Part shown: positions 23,210-33,199 of the stretch, in pieces
Layout: each line of letters starts with the position of its first letter
How positions within the stretch are numbered: position 1 is the first letter of the stretch
Source: Seminavis robusta
Lineage: Eukaryota; Bacillariophyta; Bacillariophyceae; Naviculales; Naviculaceae
DNA: 56,490 nt
NCBI GenBank assembly: GCA_903772945.1
Contig: CAICTM010000616.1
Coordinates: forward strand, 1-56,490
Direction: 5' to 3'
Position numbers and translations under genes: made by a program
The notes under the pieces: generated by a model
The model's input: only the letters and a program-made list of their open reading frames with translations
What the model was told of the DNA's origin: nothing
The model's database searches: none

Positions 23210-25504
23210 TTACCAGACACTGGCCATGCTCAAATCTTGAGTGGCAATGACATCATAGACACACGCCTTGATCTCTTCTTCACCATTCAAGTGGCTGCAG
23301 GCCTTTTCAGCATCTTCATAGGTCATTCCAGATTCGGCCAAACGACGCCTCTGCATCAAGGCAGCAGCTTCACGAGTGTATGCGGGTGGCATGACACACT
23401 TCTTGTTGACCACAGCACCTTCATAAGAGTGGAAGAGCCTGGGTTCCGAGTCCTCGACTTGCCATTCCTGTCCAAACTTGTGGTGGTTCTTGATGAGAGT
23501 CTTTCCATCACGTCCGAACATGGCACCTTCGTGGTCGTAACTTCCCAACAATCCCAAGGCTCCTCCGTAGTTTTGAGAATCCTTCCAGTCCACATCAATG
23601 CGGACAAAGGACTTGAATGTCTTGAAGGAAATCTTCTCCTTGGGACCTTCGAGGTAAATGATGGCTTCCCTCACGGCAGAACTGGTCTGCTTGTAGCGGA
23701 CCATGAATCCCGAGATGGACGCCTTAGCCCATTCACCTTCGGCAACCTTGACCATGTTTCCATTGATCCAGAGCCACTCATCGCTGTCAGGGTTGGCACG
23801 GATCTCAAGAGTGTCTTGGCCAATACCAATGGCAGCAGTCTCGACAGAGCTCCAAAAGTCTTCAATCTTGGTACGAATGTGGATATCCATGCCCAAGTCG
23901 TTCTTGAACTCAGGGTTCTTGATGAGGACAAGATCACACTCTCCATGGAAATCATAGTATTCTCCTCCAAAGGTCTTGAAGTGAGGATCTCCCTTGACAT
24001 AGATGGGGTCGGTGGGACCACTGCGATCAGTCTCCGTGGGGTCGGCATCAGGAGCCGGGGGGTCTTCTACGACGTAACATTCGGGTCCGACACAGTTGAG
24101 ACAGATTTCAATGTGGCTAATGTCAGCGCGCTGACCGCCATTGTTGAATCCGGCGACAAAGGTTCCTCCATTGCGCATGTCACTGGCAGGGTAGACTGTT
24201 CCGCCAAAGCCACCCTTCACCTTGATGGCCATGACGGATCCACCGGTTCCACTCCAGGAAATGGTGGCGGACTTGTCATCGTTACATTCTACGTCGAGGA
24301 TAATCTGGGCGGCCACGGCACAGGATCCCTTGATTTCACCGCCGGTATCGAGTGTGTACGATCCAGCTTGGCATCCGTTCATCTTCCATCCGTAATCGTA
24401 TCCAAAGGGCGTGGTGCTACCACCACTGTGGCACTGAGGATTGCCCGTGTAGGATCCAAACGGAACACCAGGGGGCTGAGGGTTGGCACCACAGTGAGAC
24501 TCTGTGGGGGCGCCAGTAGGACTGTCGGTGGGGGATGCAGTGGGTCCACCTGTGGGGCTTGCAGTAGGGGCCGCAGTGGGTCCTCCTGTGGGGTTGGCAG
24601 TGGGAGAAGAAGTGGGGCCCTTGGTCGGAGATGCAGTGGGTCCGGCAGTAGGACCAGCGGTAGGAGCATCCGTGGGGCTCTTGGTGGGAGAAGAAGTGGG
24701 AGCATCGGTGGGGACAGCGCATTTGCACATGCCCTCAATGGACTTGAGCTTGGTCTCGGACATGATGACTTGGTTGGTGATATCTCCATTGTTGGTACCA
24801 CCATCGTCTGTGTCGACGACATAGACGAGAGGAACAAGTTCATTGGCATCCATACAGTCAGGTACGTAGTTGTTCCCCTTGCTCATGGCTTCCCGCTTGA
24901 TCCACTCAGAAGCACAGTTGCTGTTGGACGATCCCAGCCAGCTCTCTCCATTGTTATTATCAATGATACGCCAGATGGCTCCTTGCATGTCTTGCCACTT
25001 GATGGTCCTTCTACACTTGCTGCTGTAACCAGGCACGTATGCGTTGATGTAATCTCCCACATTGATGTGGTTGATCATCCATGCCAGATTGGGGAGATTC
25101 TCACGCTTATCGACGGCACGCTTGTTGGGATTGTTATTGTGGTAGTGCAACTCTGGGTCAAAGGCACTGAAGATATCCATGCTGTAGTAGCCAGTACTGA
25201 TGAAACGGTCGTAATCAATGCACCAACCGGGGTTTGTCACACTGCCTCCTGCGGGCGCCCAGGGCTCCTTGCGCACAGTAATGTCAAAGAGACCATCTCC
25301 GTCTCCTGGGTAGGACCTCACGTAGACACGGACTTCAGTGTCGGCAGATTGAGCATACGTATGGTCGAGCTCACAAACCATTCCCTGTTCTAGCTTTCGC
25401 TGGATCTGTTCATGATCCTTCTTGGTGCTCTGATCACGGAACAAGCCAAAGGCGCCTTGGGTCAGGAGGAGGAGGGTAGCAGCAGTAGCAGTAGCGTACT
25501 TCAT
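23210..25504 (-). CDS. Secreted vWD-domain protein with PT-rich spacer and extra Cys-rich domain
   Basis: A 764-residue protein. The ATG at 25504 is chosen because it aligns with the paralogue and gives a clean signal peptide (MKYATATAATLLLLTQGAFG, cut about residue 20). Order: an N-terminal domain (about 40-262) with W-C-I-D-Y-D-R-F-I and A-I-W-R-I-I-D; a Pro-Thr spacer (about 265-335); a Cys/Gly-rich beta-type domain (about 338-476) missing from the paralogue; then a von Willebrand factor D-like domain (about 503-690) with GDPHF, a Cys after YYDFHGE, and G-L-L-G-S-Y-D. vWD domains occur in secreted adhesive and multimerising proteins, so a cell-wall, mucilage or adhesion role is plausible but inferred. 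No GPI site or membrane segment is seen. No intron is needed. Confidence 0.85.
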   Translation of the reverse strand: MKYATATAATLLLLTQGAFGLFRDQSTKKDHEQIQRKLEQGMVCELDHTYAQSADTEVRVYVRSYPGDGDGLFDITVRKEPWAPAGGSVTNPGWCIDYDRFISTGYYSMDIFSAFDPELHYHNNNPNKRAVDKRENLPNLAWMINHINVGDYINAYVPGYSSKCRRTIKWQDMQGAIWRIIDNNNGESWLGSSNSNCASEWIKREAMSKGNNYVPDCMDANELVPLVYVVDTDDGGTNNGDITNQVIMSETKLKSIEGMCKCAVPTDAPTSSPTKSPTDAPTAGPTAGPTASPTKGPTSSPTANPTGGPTAAPTASPTGGPTASPTDSPTGAPTESHCGANPQPPGVPFGSYTGNPQCHSGGSTTPFGYDYGWKMNGCQAGSYTLDTGGEIKGSCAVAAQIILDVECNDDKSATISWSGTGGSVMAIKVKGGFGGTVYPASDMRNGGTFVAGFNNGGQRADISHIEICLNCVGPECYVVEDPPAPDADPTETDRSGPTDPIYVKGDPHFKTFGGEYYDFHGECDLVLIKNPEFKNDLGMDIHIRTKIEDFWSSVETAAIGIGQDTLEIRANPDSDEWLWINGNMVKVAEGEWAKASISGFMVRYKQTSSAVREAIIYLEGPKEKISFKTFKSFVRIDVDWKDSQNYGGALGLLGSYDHEGAMFGRDGKTLIKNHHKFGQEWQVEDSEPRLFHSYEGAVVNKKCVMPPAYTREAAALMQRRRLAESGMTYEDAEKACSHLNGEEEIKACVYDVIATQDLSMASVW
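24497..24712 (-). repeat. Pro-Thr minisatellite in the first vWD gene
   Basis: About eighteen 12-base units encode x-x-P-T (APTASPTGGPT style). Such spacers are typical of diatom wall and secreted proteins, are probably O-glycosylated, and change length easily by slippage. Unit sequences are more varied here than in the paralogue. Confidence 0.85.
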
Positions 25505-28221
25505 CTTGGGCACTTGTAGTTTACGTTTACTATACTGTTGTGGGGGGTGAGGACAATCGCTGTCGTCTGGTAGACTGCTTAGCTGTTGGTTATTAGCTTT
25601 GCAAGTTGTCGAGACTGTTGAATTGTGCGAAACAACCACCAAAGTTTGTTGGATTTGGCGCTGCTTCTTCCAACATCCAAGTCAGTAGAGGTGGAGGTGA
25701 ACAGGTGAACCCAAATTTAAAAGATCAAGATCCATTTGCTGGGTAGCTACCGCCGCTACGTGTGGTAGACGGTCCCACTCGACACACAGTGGCTGCAGGG
25801 TGACTACTAAAGCTCTACTAAAACCGGCCCAATGCAATACAATGCCGACTACTCCGGTACTCAGCTGGCAACTGTAATGTCCCATTAACGGTACAGTAGG
25901 TACTAAAATTTACTATAAAACCACACGAGCCAAAGAGTACCGGTCATTGAAGAATATTGAAAGACTTATCAAACCGGCTTGATAAGACATGGATTTGCTC
26001 GTGCCAAGACAGGTGTTCTCATAAACAACTAAAGGCATGGTGAAAATGATCGTGGCCCTTTCGCGGTCATACGCATGTTTCAATGGGGTAAGTTGTATAC
26101 GATGGTCAGTAGTCCGGATCTTACACCTTCTTACCCATCTTACCAGTTTTCAGACGATTATTAATAGTGCAATGCTGCCGTACGCTTTATGGAAGGCACT
26201 GCTTTGTAAATAGTGGCCTTCCATTTTACGTTAATTCCTTTGAATGAGGCATAATTTAGTTGGAGTGAAAAGGCTTCCGGTTTGTAGGTTCCAATTTACG
26301 ACATGGGAGAAAAATAGATTTAACAAGAGCTTCCAAAGGACTACACTTTGTGTACTTGAACACTTGAACACTTGAACAGCTCTTGGACCTGGTCAATTGA
26401 ATGATTCACGACTCGTTGAACGTTCAAGAGTCCAGTGGATGCTCTCCACGTGAAAAAAGAAAACATGCATACTGGTTCATTAGACAAGTAACTTCAATAG
26501 AGCTTAAAGCCATAAGTGAAGGCTCTTTCTCTTGTCCCAGCTTCTTCGAACGTCTTTCAATGCCCAGGTGACTCTATCTCGTATTTTAGTTGAGGAGCTG
26601 TTTCTTCTGACTTACGACTTTCTTCCCCTGAAGCACGCTGGAAAATATATGCTGGTACCGTACCAGTGGTAAGAATTACCAATTGAGAGTTTTATTCACT
26701 CCAAGCCTCAATCATGAAGGCAGCGAGACTGGTACCGGTACCTGGTAGTAGCTACATTGTAGTACTGTACTTCATCATCCTTGCTGGCAATGGGCATGGG
26801 CTGGGCATGCAGTTGTGTGTTGCGCGTAATAAGAACAACGCCATGCATACTAGTAGATTAGAGCTGATAGACGGCGGCGTAAACCTTCCGCTGTACGTGG
26901 TCCCGTTGTGGATGGTTGTTTGGGCCAACTAGTAAGGTTCCGGTTGTAGCAGCGCTTGGCGCAGCGACCTTGCCAGATTGCTACTAGGGCAGCTTTCTAC
27001 TTGCAATTGGGCGGCATTGCGATCATGAGCTCGGACTTGCTCCCTTTGGTCAAGTCGTTGATGAACGTTTGCGTGGCTTGCTTTCGTTAGTTCCTTGTTG
27101 TAGACTACTAGTAGTCTACTTGTCTGTTTTCGATCCCCCGGCCCCAAGACCCCGAGGCCAGGTCAGATCGCTCGTCTGATCCATTCGTCGTTCTTTCAAG
27201 AATGGAGCCCGAACCTACGGTATGGCTGGACCGGGGCAGAGCCCTGGAGTGAGACTATGCCGTCCTGAGGACCATCAAGGGGGGGGGTCCCATTGAGAGG
27301 TACCGCGGATGGTGCCAGAGACGTTGCTTAGCGCAATGACATCAGCGTAGCTATCCCCGGGATGTCGAGTTCCTGAAGACCAGAGTTATCGAAGGCTGTA
27401 CATGTAGCCCAAAAGTTCTACCGGAACATACCTACCGTAGCCTAGCTAGGCCAACGGAATCCTTGCAACAAATGCTCTTGGTGTAGTTGTGTTGGATTCG
27501 ATTCCTTCCTTCTTGGATTCATCGAGTTGATTCCTTCGTTCTTCGTGCCTTCAAACCGTACTACTTATTAGAAGTACATCTATAGAGAACGAGAAAGCAA
27601 ACCGCAATCAACATTACTACCGCGCCATATTAGACCAGTTTAGTTAGTTAGCTAGAATGTTAGAACGAGCTATGATCGGTCAAGCTAGGAGATTGAGGAG
27701 GAATTCCCACTTCGACAACCGCACCGGTTGAGACAGCGACTGGCGTGAGGAAATCGCTGCCGTTGTTCTTATACCTGGTAACGTGCGTTCAAGACTCTAG
27801 CACGAGTACTATAGCTAGCTAGCAATGATATTGTATCTTTTGCATTGAGGGACGGAGGTCGTGTGTGCCAGTGCCTTCGAGAATAGAACCAAACCAACCT
27901 GGCCCAACACTTGTCAGAGGGAATGGCATCCAATACGATTCAAGCAAGCAAAGACGAAGAGACAGGGTGTGGTTGCATTTTGGAGAACCGCAGCCAAGGA
28001 TTCAAGCATCGGTACGAATACTGAATTCGTGCAGGTTGGGCAACGGAACAAAGGCAGCACCGTGGAGATTTGCAAACAAACCAGGGACGATTCCAATGAG
28101 GACGAAGCAAAGAGATACAAGCATATATTGGTTTTGAGATAAATTGGTACTATTAGATTTCTTTATGTATACTCTCTTTGTGTTTTCTACCCCTTATCCT
28201 TTACAACCAGGCCCTCCTTGT
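25505..28221. other. Promoter and duplicated flank between the two vWD genes
   Basis: The first 180 bases upstream of the 25504 start hold a block shared with the paralogue's promoter (TTGAATTGTG, ACAAC-ACCAAA-GTTT, TTGGATTTGGCGCT). Further upstream, to about 27060, similarity to 30280-31070 is patchy. From 27100 to 27940 the sequence is unique. It contains G9 (27278-27286) and a coding-like stretch (27202-27420) with two stops. 27943-28221 is the 3' flank of the second gene. Confidence 0.5.
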
Positions 28222-30063
28222 TTACCAGGCACTGGCCATGCTCAAATCTTGAGTGGCAATCACATCATAGACACAGGACTTGATTTCTTCAGGATCCTTC
28301 AAGTGGTTGCAGGCATCTTCAGCATCTTCATAGGTCATTCCCGATTCTGCCAAACGGCGCTTTTGCCTAATGGAGGTGGCCTTTTTAGTGTATGTGGGTG
28401 GCATGACACACTTCCGGTTGACCACAGCACCTTCGTAGGAATGGAAGAGTCTGGGTTCCGAGTCCTCAACTTGCCATTCCTGTCCAAACTGGCGGAAGTT
28501 CTTGATGAGAGTCTTTCCGTCACGTCCAAAACGGGCTCCTTCATGGTCATAGCTTCCCAACAATCCCAAGGAACCACCATAGTTTTTGGATTCATTCCAG
28601 TCCACATCAATGCGCACAAAGGACTTGAATGTCTTGAAGGCGATCTTCTCCTTGGGCCCATCGACATAGATGGCGGCTTCCCTCACAGATGGACTGCTTT
28701 GTTTGTACCGGACCATGAATCCAGCAATGGAAGCACGGTGCCATTCGCCTTCAACATAGTCCACTGCCTTTCCATTGATCCAGAGCCACTCGTCGCTCTC
28801 AGGGTTGGCATGGATCTCAAGGGTGTCATCGCCAAGACCAATGGCAGCAGTCTCAACGGAGCTCCAAAAGTCTTCAATCTTGGTACGAATGTGGATATCC
28901 ATGCCCAAGTCATTCTGGAAATGAGGGTTCTTGATGAGGACAAGATCACACTCTCCATGGAAATCATAGTATTCTCCTCCAAAGGTCTTGAAGTGAGGAT
29001 CTCCCTTGACATAGATGGGGTCGGTGGGACCACTGCGATCAGTCTCCGTGGGGTCGGTATCAGGAGCTGGTGGATCAGTGGGTGCTTCCGTGGGTGATTC
29101 AGTGGGACCAGCTGTGGGGCCAGCAGTAGGAGATGCAGTGGGTCCAGCAGTGGGTCCAGCAGTGGGGCTTGCAGTAGGAGACGCAGTGGGGCCAGCAGTA
29201 GGAGATGCGGTGGGTCCAGCAGTGGGAGAAGCAGTGGGGCCAGCAGTGGGGCCAGCAGTGGGAGGCTCAGTGGGCACAGCGCAGCGACACATGCCTTCAA
29301 TTGAAGACAGCTTGGATTCCGACATGATGACTTGGTTGGTGATAGTTCCAGCGTTGGTACCACCCGAGTCCGTGTCCACAACATAGATGAGGGGGACAAG
29401 TTCATCAGGATCCGTGCAATCAGGTTCATATCCATTTCCATAGGCCATGGCTTGATTCTTGATCCACTCAGAGGCACAGTCCTTGTTAGAACCTCCAAGC
29501 CAGCTTTCTCCATTGTTATTATCAATGATGCGCCAAACAGCACCTTGCATGTCTTTCATATTGATTGTCCGTTTACACTTCCTGTTGCCGTAGCCTGGTA
29601 CCTTGGTGTTGATTTTATCTCCCACATTGATGTTGTTGATCATCCACGCCAAATTGGGGAGATTCTCGCGCTTATCGACGGCACGCTTGTTGGGATCATT
29701 GTTATGGTAGTGCAGCTGAGAGTCAAATGCACTAAAGATATCCATGCTGTAGGTACCAGTACTAATGAAACGGTCGTAATCAACACACCAACCAGGATTT
29801 GTCACACTGCCACCTGGAGGTGCCCAAGGCTGCTTGCTCACGGTGATGTCAAAGAGCCCTTCTCCGTCTCCTGGGTAGGACCTCACGTAGACACTGACTT
29901 CAGTGTCGGCAGATCTAGCCAAGGTATGGTCAAGCTCACAAACCATTCCCTCTTCCAGTTTACGCAGCGACTGGGAAGGATCCTTCTTGGTGCTCTGATC
30001 ACGGAACAAGCCATAGGCTCCTTGGGTGAGGAGGAGGAGGGTAGCAGCAGTGGTGTACTTCAT
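28222..30063 (-). CDS. Secreted vWD-domain protein with PT-rich spacer (shorter paralogue)
   Basis: A 613-residue protein starting at the ATG whose signal peptide is MKYTTAATLLLLTQGAYG. The N-terminal domain (about 38-260, with W-C-V-D-Y-D-R-F-I and A-V-W-R-I-I-D), a regular Pro-Thr spacer (about 262-330) and a C-terminal vWD-like domain (GDPHF, G-L-L-G-S-Y-D, closing block with CVMPP) match the neighbour in order. The roughly 140-residue Cys-rich domain between spacer and vWD is absent; the spacer runs straight into DPPAPD. Both proteins end in nearly the same residues (LSMAS-W). A surface or extracellular role is inferred. It is transcribed in the same direction as its tandem copy with its own, related promoter. 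Confidence 0.85.
   Translation of the reverse strand: MKYTTAATLLLLTQGAYGLFRDQSTKKDPSQSLRKLEEGMVCELDHTLARSADTEVSVYVRSYPGDGEGLFDITVSKQPWAPPGGSVTNPGWCVDYDRFISTGTYSMDIFSAFDSQLHYHNNDPNKRAVDKRENLPNLAWMINNINVGDKINTKVPGYGNRKCKRTINMKDMQGAVWRIIDNNNGESWLGGSNKDCASEWIKNQAMAYGNGYEPDCTDPDELVPLIYVVDTDSGGTNAGTITNQVIMSESKLSSIEGMCRCAVPTEPPTAGPTAGPTASPTAGPTASPTAGPTASPTASPTAGPTAGPTASPTAGPTAGPTESPTEAPTDPPAPDTDPTETDRSGPTDPIYVKGDPHFKTFGGEYYDFHGECDLVLIKNPHFQNDLGMDIHIRTKIEDFWSSVETAAIGLGDDTLEIHANPESDEWLWINGKAVDYVEGEWHRASIAGFMVRYKQSSPSVREAAIYVDGPKEKIAFKTFKSFVRIDVDWNESKNYGGSLGLLGSYDHEGARFGRDGKTLIKNFRQFGQEWQVEDSEPRLFHSYEGAVVNRKCVMPPTYTKKATSIRQKRRLAESGMTYEDAEDACNHLKDPEEIKSCVYDVIATQDLSMASAW
29074..29277 (-). repeat. Pro-Thr minisatellite in the second vWD gene
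   Basis: About seventeen 12-base units coding mostly A-G-P-T or A-S-P-T. The units are more homogeneous than in the neighbouring gene, which suggests recent expansion or homogenisation. Confidence 0.85.
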
Positions 30064-33000
30064 CTTGGGTAGTTTGTAAGTAGGTAGGTTAACTTTTGCT
30101 TGGGTGAGGACAATTGCGGTTGTCTATCTTGAGACTGTTGAATTGTGAGCAGAACAACAACCAAAAGTTTTGGATTTGGCGCTTTATCCTTCCATTGGTA
30201 CATTACAGTACTCGTACTGTAGCCTGTAGCCGCAGTACGATGCTCGCGTACATCCCTACGGGTTCACTAATAGATTTAAAGACGGCCATAATGGTCAGTT
30301 GTAATAGCTGTTGATCTTACCCATCTTTCCAGACACTCATTGAAATTTGTACAATCCCTTCTCTTTTGCGAAGCATGTTTTATTAATCCATGTGACTCTT
30401 GTGGCAACCTGGTGAATCTCTGAGGCTCAATAATGACCAAACTAGTTAAAGTACTGGTTTGAAAAAAGAGTTAGTCAAGTTGGTCATCCTTTAATTAACT
30501 CGTAAATACTGGGAAGATTGTGTGGATCGGAAAAGTCTTCTTTGAAGTTCTACCAGCGCCCAAGCAACTCTTTGTGTCAACCAGGTGACAATTGACCAGC
30601 CACTAGTTAATGACTCATTAGACAAGCTTCACCAGGAGCACATTGGAACGTGTGCTCGGATCGTAAGCATTACCTAGCTTCTGGTTGCGAAACAATTATT
30701 TCACTCCTGCTGCGTGGGGCCACCACTCTAGCCCTGCAGTAGTTCCGGTGGGGTGGCGCAGGCGTATGCAATGGTACCAGTAACGGGTTGTGTTGGCTGG
30801 CTACCACTAGCTAGCTAGGAAGGTCAATGCCGTGGCTAATGCTAGGATATGTAGTAGATGGCGCCATACACCTTCCTGTAGCTTGCTGGTTGCATTAGAG
30901 GTTGTGGTCCCGTTATGGATGGCTGCGGTCATGGCCTAGTGACCTTCCCCAATAAGGCAGTTTTCTAGCTCTAGTCGCTAGCTGGTAGCTCTAGTTAGCT
31001 TCTGCTGGCAATCGAACATCGAACGGCTTTACGATCATCGACTGTGACTTGTTCGTTTTGAAGATTCGACGATTCGACCGGAAGTGGGGGTCCGATGACT
31101 CGACTCTTCTCGCCTCCAGAAGCCAAGGAACTTGCAAATCACCTGATGACTGATGACTAAGACTTCACGTTTCTGGTCTACCGGTGGTGCAACCGGTACA
31201 CAAAAGAAAGAGCAGGTCGCGGAGATGAACTTTTATGAGTGGCACCTCTTGCACCACCCGAGCACCTTGAAGCATTGCAGTTTGAATCTTTCATCATTCG
31301 ACTGGATCAGAAACGAACAACCTTGCAAAGGACCTGATGACATCACGCTTCTGGTCTAGCGCTACACAAGCACGGAGCAAGAACGGAGCCGGCTATGGAG
31401 ATCGACAGGCACCACTGGCGGAGAGTGGGAGCACTGGGAGCCGTGGCTTGCTACATGTACGGTAGCTCGTAGGCGTATACCGTATCGACGAAATCATGAG
31501 ATCACTCTTTGCAGGCACCACCGCATGTATGATCCGTAGAAAATCGTTTCCGTTCCGCTGCTGCCGTCTGGTTGCCATTGTCGCCTTTTTCCTTCCTTCG
31601 TTCTGCATACGGTATGTCCAACGCGTTGTAGACTCGTTCTTGGCTGGCCCGACACCACCAGACCGCATTTCCCCGATTACTAATGTACGAGGACTAAGGG
31701 TGCGAGCCCCTATAACCCAAGCGGGTGGCTACACGATGGATCGACGAGAAACGAAGTTGAAGCAAAGCAGACAATTGCAAGGATCTTATTGCATTACGAT
31801 CCAGCATGCTGGATACTTGCTTCGTGAAGAGTTTTGATGATGCTTCTTGCAGGCTGCACCGCAGAAGAACAACGCGACGCGTTTGTGAGTCAACGGGGCA
31901 GCAGTGGTCAACGTAAACGTAGTATTGCCTCCATGCATCGTGCGAACGCGGGTGCGGCAGGTAGGTGCAAGCCGTGGGCAGGGGGAGAGCTAAGCTCGCT
32001 CTGAGGAGGTGCAGAGTGAAGGGACGAGTCCGCCGTCAAAGACGATCCATAATAATGTAGAGTGGTCTTGGCTGCGAGGGCAAAGACGAATGCAAGCCTG
32101 ATGACCTCAAGGTCCAGTTCGTAGTAGTCGACTTCCAAGTCTAAGCTATTCCTCTCTGTCTCTCTTGAACTTTTGAACACTCTCCCTCTTCATGATGTCG
32201 TTAGTCGCTGCATCTCCTCTTTGGTTTGCATGCTTAGCTACTAGCGGTACGGTACGGAGGCCGAAACGTTTGTTGTTCTATTAGAAGCAACAGTAGTCGG
32301 TGTTACCGATCACGAGCTTCGTCCATTGTTGTGTTGTTGTTTGCGATTGTGATGGCGGTGCATAGACACTTCAAGTCAACATCCCTCCGTATATATCATA
32401 GTTTCAAGCCAACGCCGTCGAGAGATGCATAGACACTCCAAGTCCAGATCCCTATGTGTGCATAGTTTCAAGCCTGCGCTGTTGAGAACCTTCTTTCCAT
32501 GACTACGAGGAAGCAAGCACTCCCCAAAGCAGCCAACCCAGTGCAAATCCCAGCCATTCAAGTTGACGGCTGGCAGCAAACTAGCAACTCTCATGGACAG
32601 AATTCCACTCCCACAACTCAACATCAGTATTGAAACCGTAGACGGCCAGCCACCCCACTACAACGCTGCTCCACAGTTTTTTGAAGGCACAATCGTTGCA
32701 GCAGCAGCTATCATGCAGTGATCCCGGACAAACACTGAAAGTTGTCGACTTGGACGCTGCTCTGATGATGAGTTTGTATCCCAATATCGCGCGTTTCTGC
32801 TTTGCTTTGCTTTGCTTAGCTAGCTTGTCGTGGTTATTATCCCCGTGTGGCAGTCAGCTGCTGCAGTATTCGTAATGATTGCATTGGGGGGCTCCCGTAT
32901 TGCTTCCGGAGCCTTTCGTTGAAACTTGATGAGTGTTGGGACTGAGTTGAGTCATCCCAACACCAAGAAGTCTCTGGTATATGTGGATTGGGAGTGTGAA

Positions 33001-33199
33001 GGCGGAATTTTCTGTGGCAAAAATTCCATGTCATATTCCACAACTTAATTGAATGGGGAGTGGTACCACTGCGCAGAGTGGACATTCTTCTGTTGTCGGG
33101 CTGGGCGAGATTGCAGAACTGTGTTTCTGGGATGAGAAACAGTTTCTCGGGTTTATTCGAAGGCCTACGGTACCGAAATCATTGACGATGCCTAAATAC
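30064..33199. other. Promoter of second vWD gene and intergenic region
   Basis: 30064-30200 repeats the promoter block of the other vWD gene. The duplication fades after about 31070. An imperfect direct repeat (about 31127-31182 and 31319-31359, core CACCTGATGAC...CACGTTTCTGGTCTA) follows. No gene is supported between 31070 and 33199; the 113-codon frame at 31496-31837 has no recognisable domain. Confidence 0.5.

Larger units (their letters stand above)
22730..31070. repeat. Tandem segmental duplication carrying two vWD genes
   Basis: Unit 1 is about 22730-27060 and unit 2 about 27943-31070. Homology covers the 3' flank (AGCAAAGACGAAGAGACA at about 22734 and 27950), the coding regions, the promoters (TTGGATTTGGCGCT at about 25650 and 30172) and distant upstream sequence (TCCCGTTgTGGATGG at about 26900 and its T-to-A variant at about 30910). 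Coding similarity is high, while flanks are patchy. About 0.9 kb of unrelated DNA separates the units. Confidence 0.75.

Noticed and set aside
23081..25393. 770-codon plus-strand open frame opposite the first vWD gene
   Set aside because: It is antisense to a well-supported gene with a signal peptide and vWD motifs. Low stop density follows from that gene's codon use and its Pro-Thr repeat; the second paralogue shows similar antisense frames (28144-29097, 29332-30072). No domain is recognised in the product.
31496..31837. 113-codon frame with a hydrophobic N-terminal part
   Set aside because: It has a possible membrane segment but no family match, no paralogue in the window and no splice or leader support.
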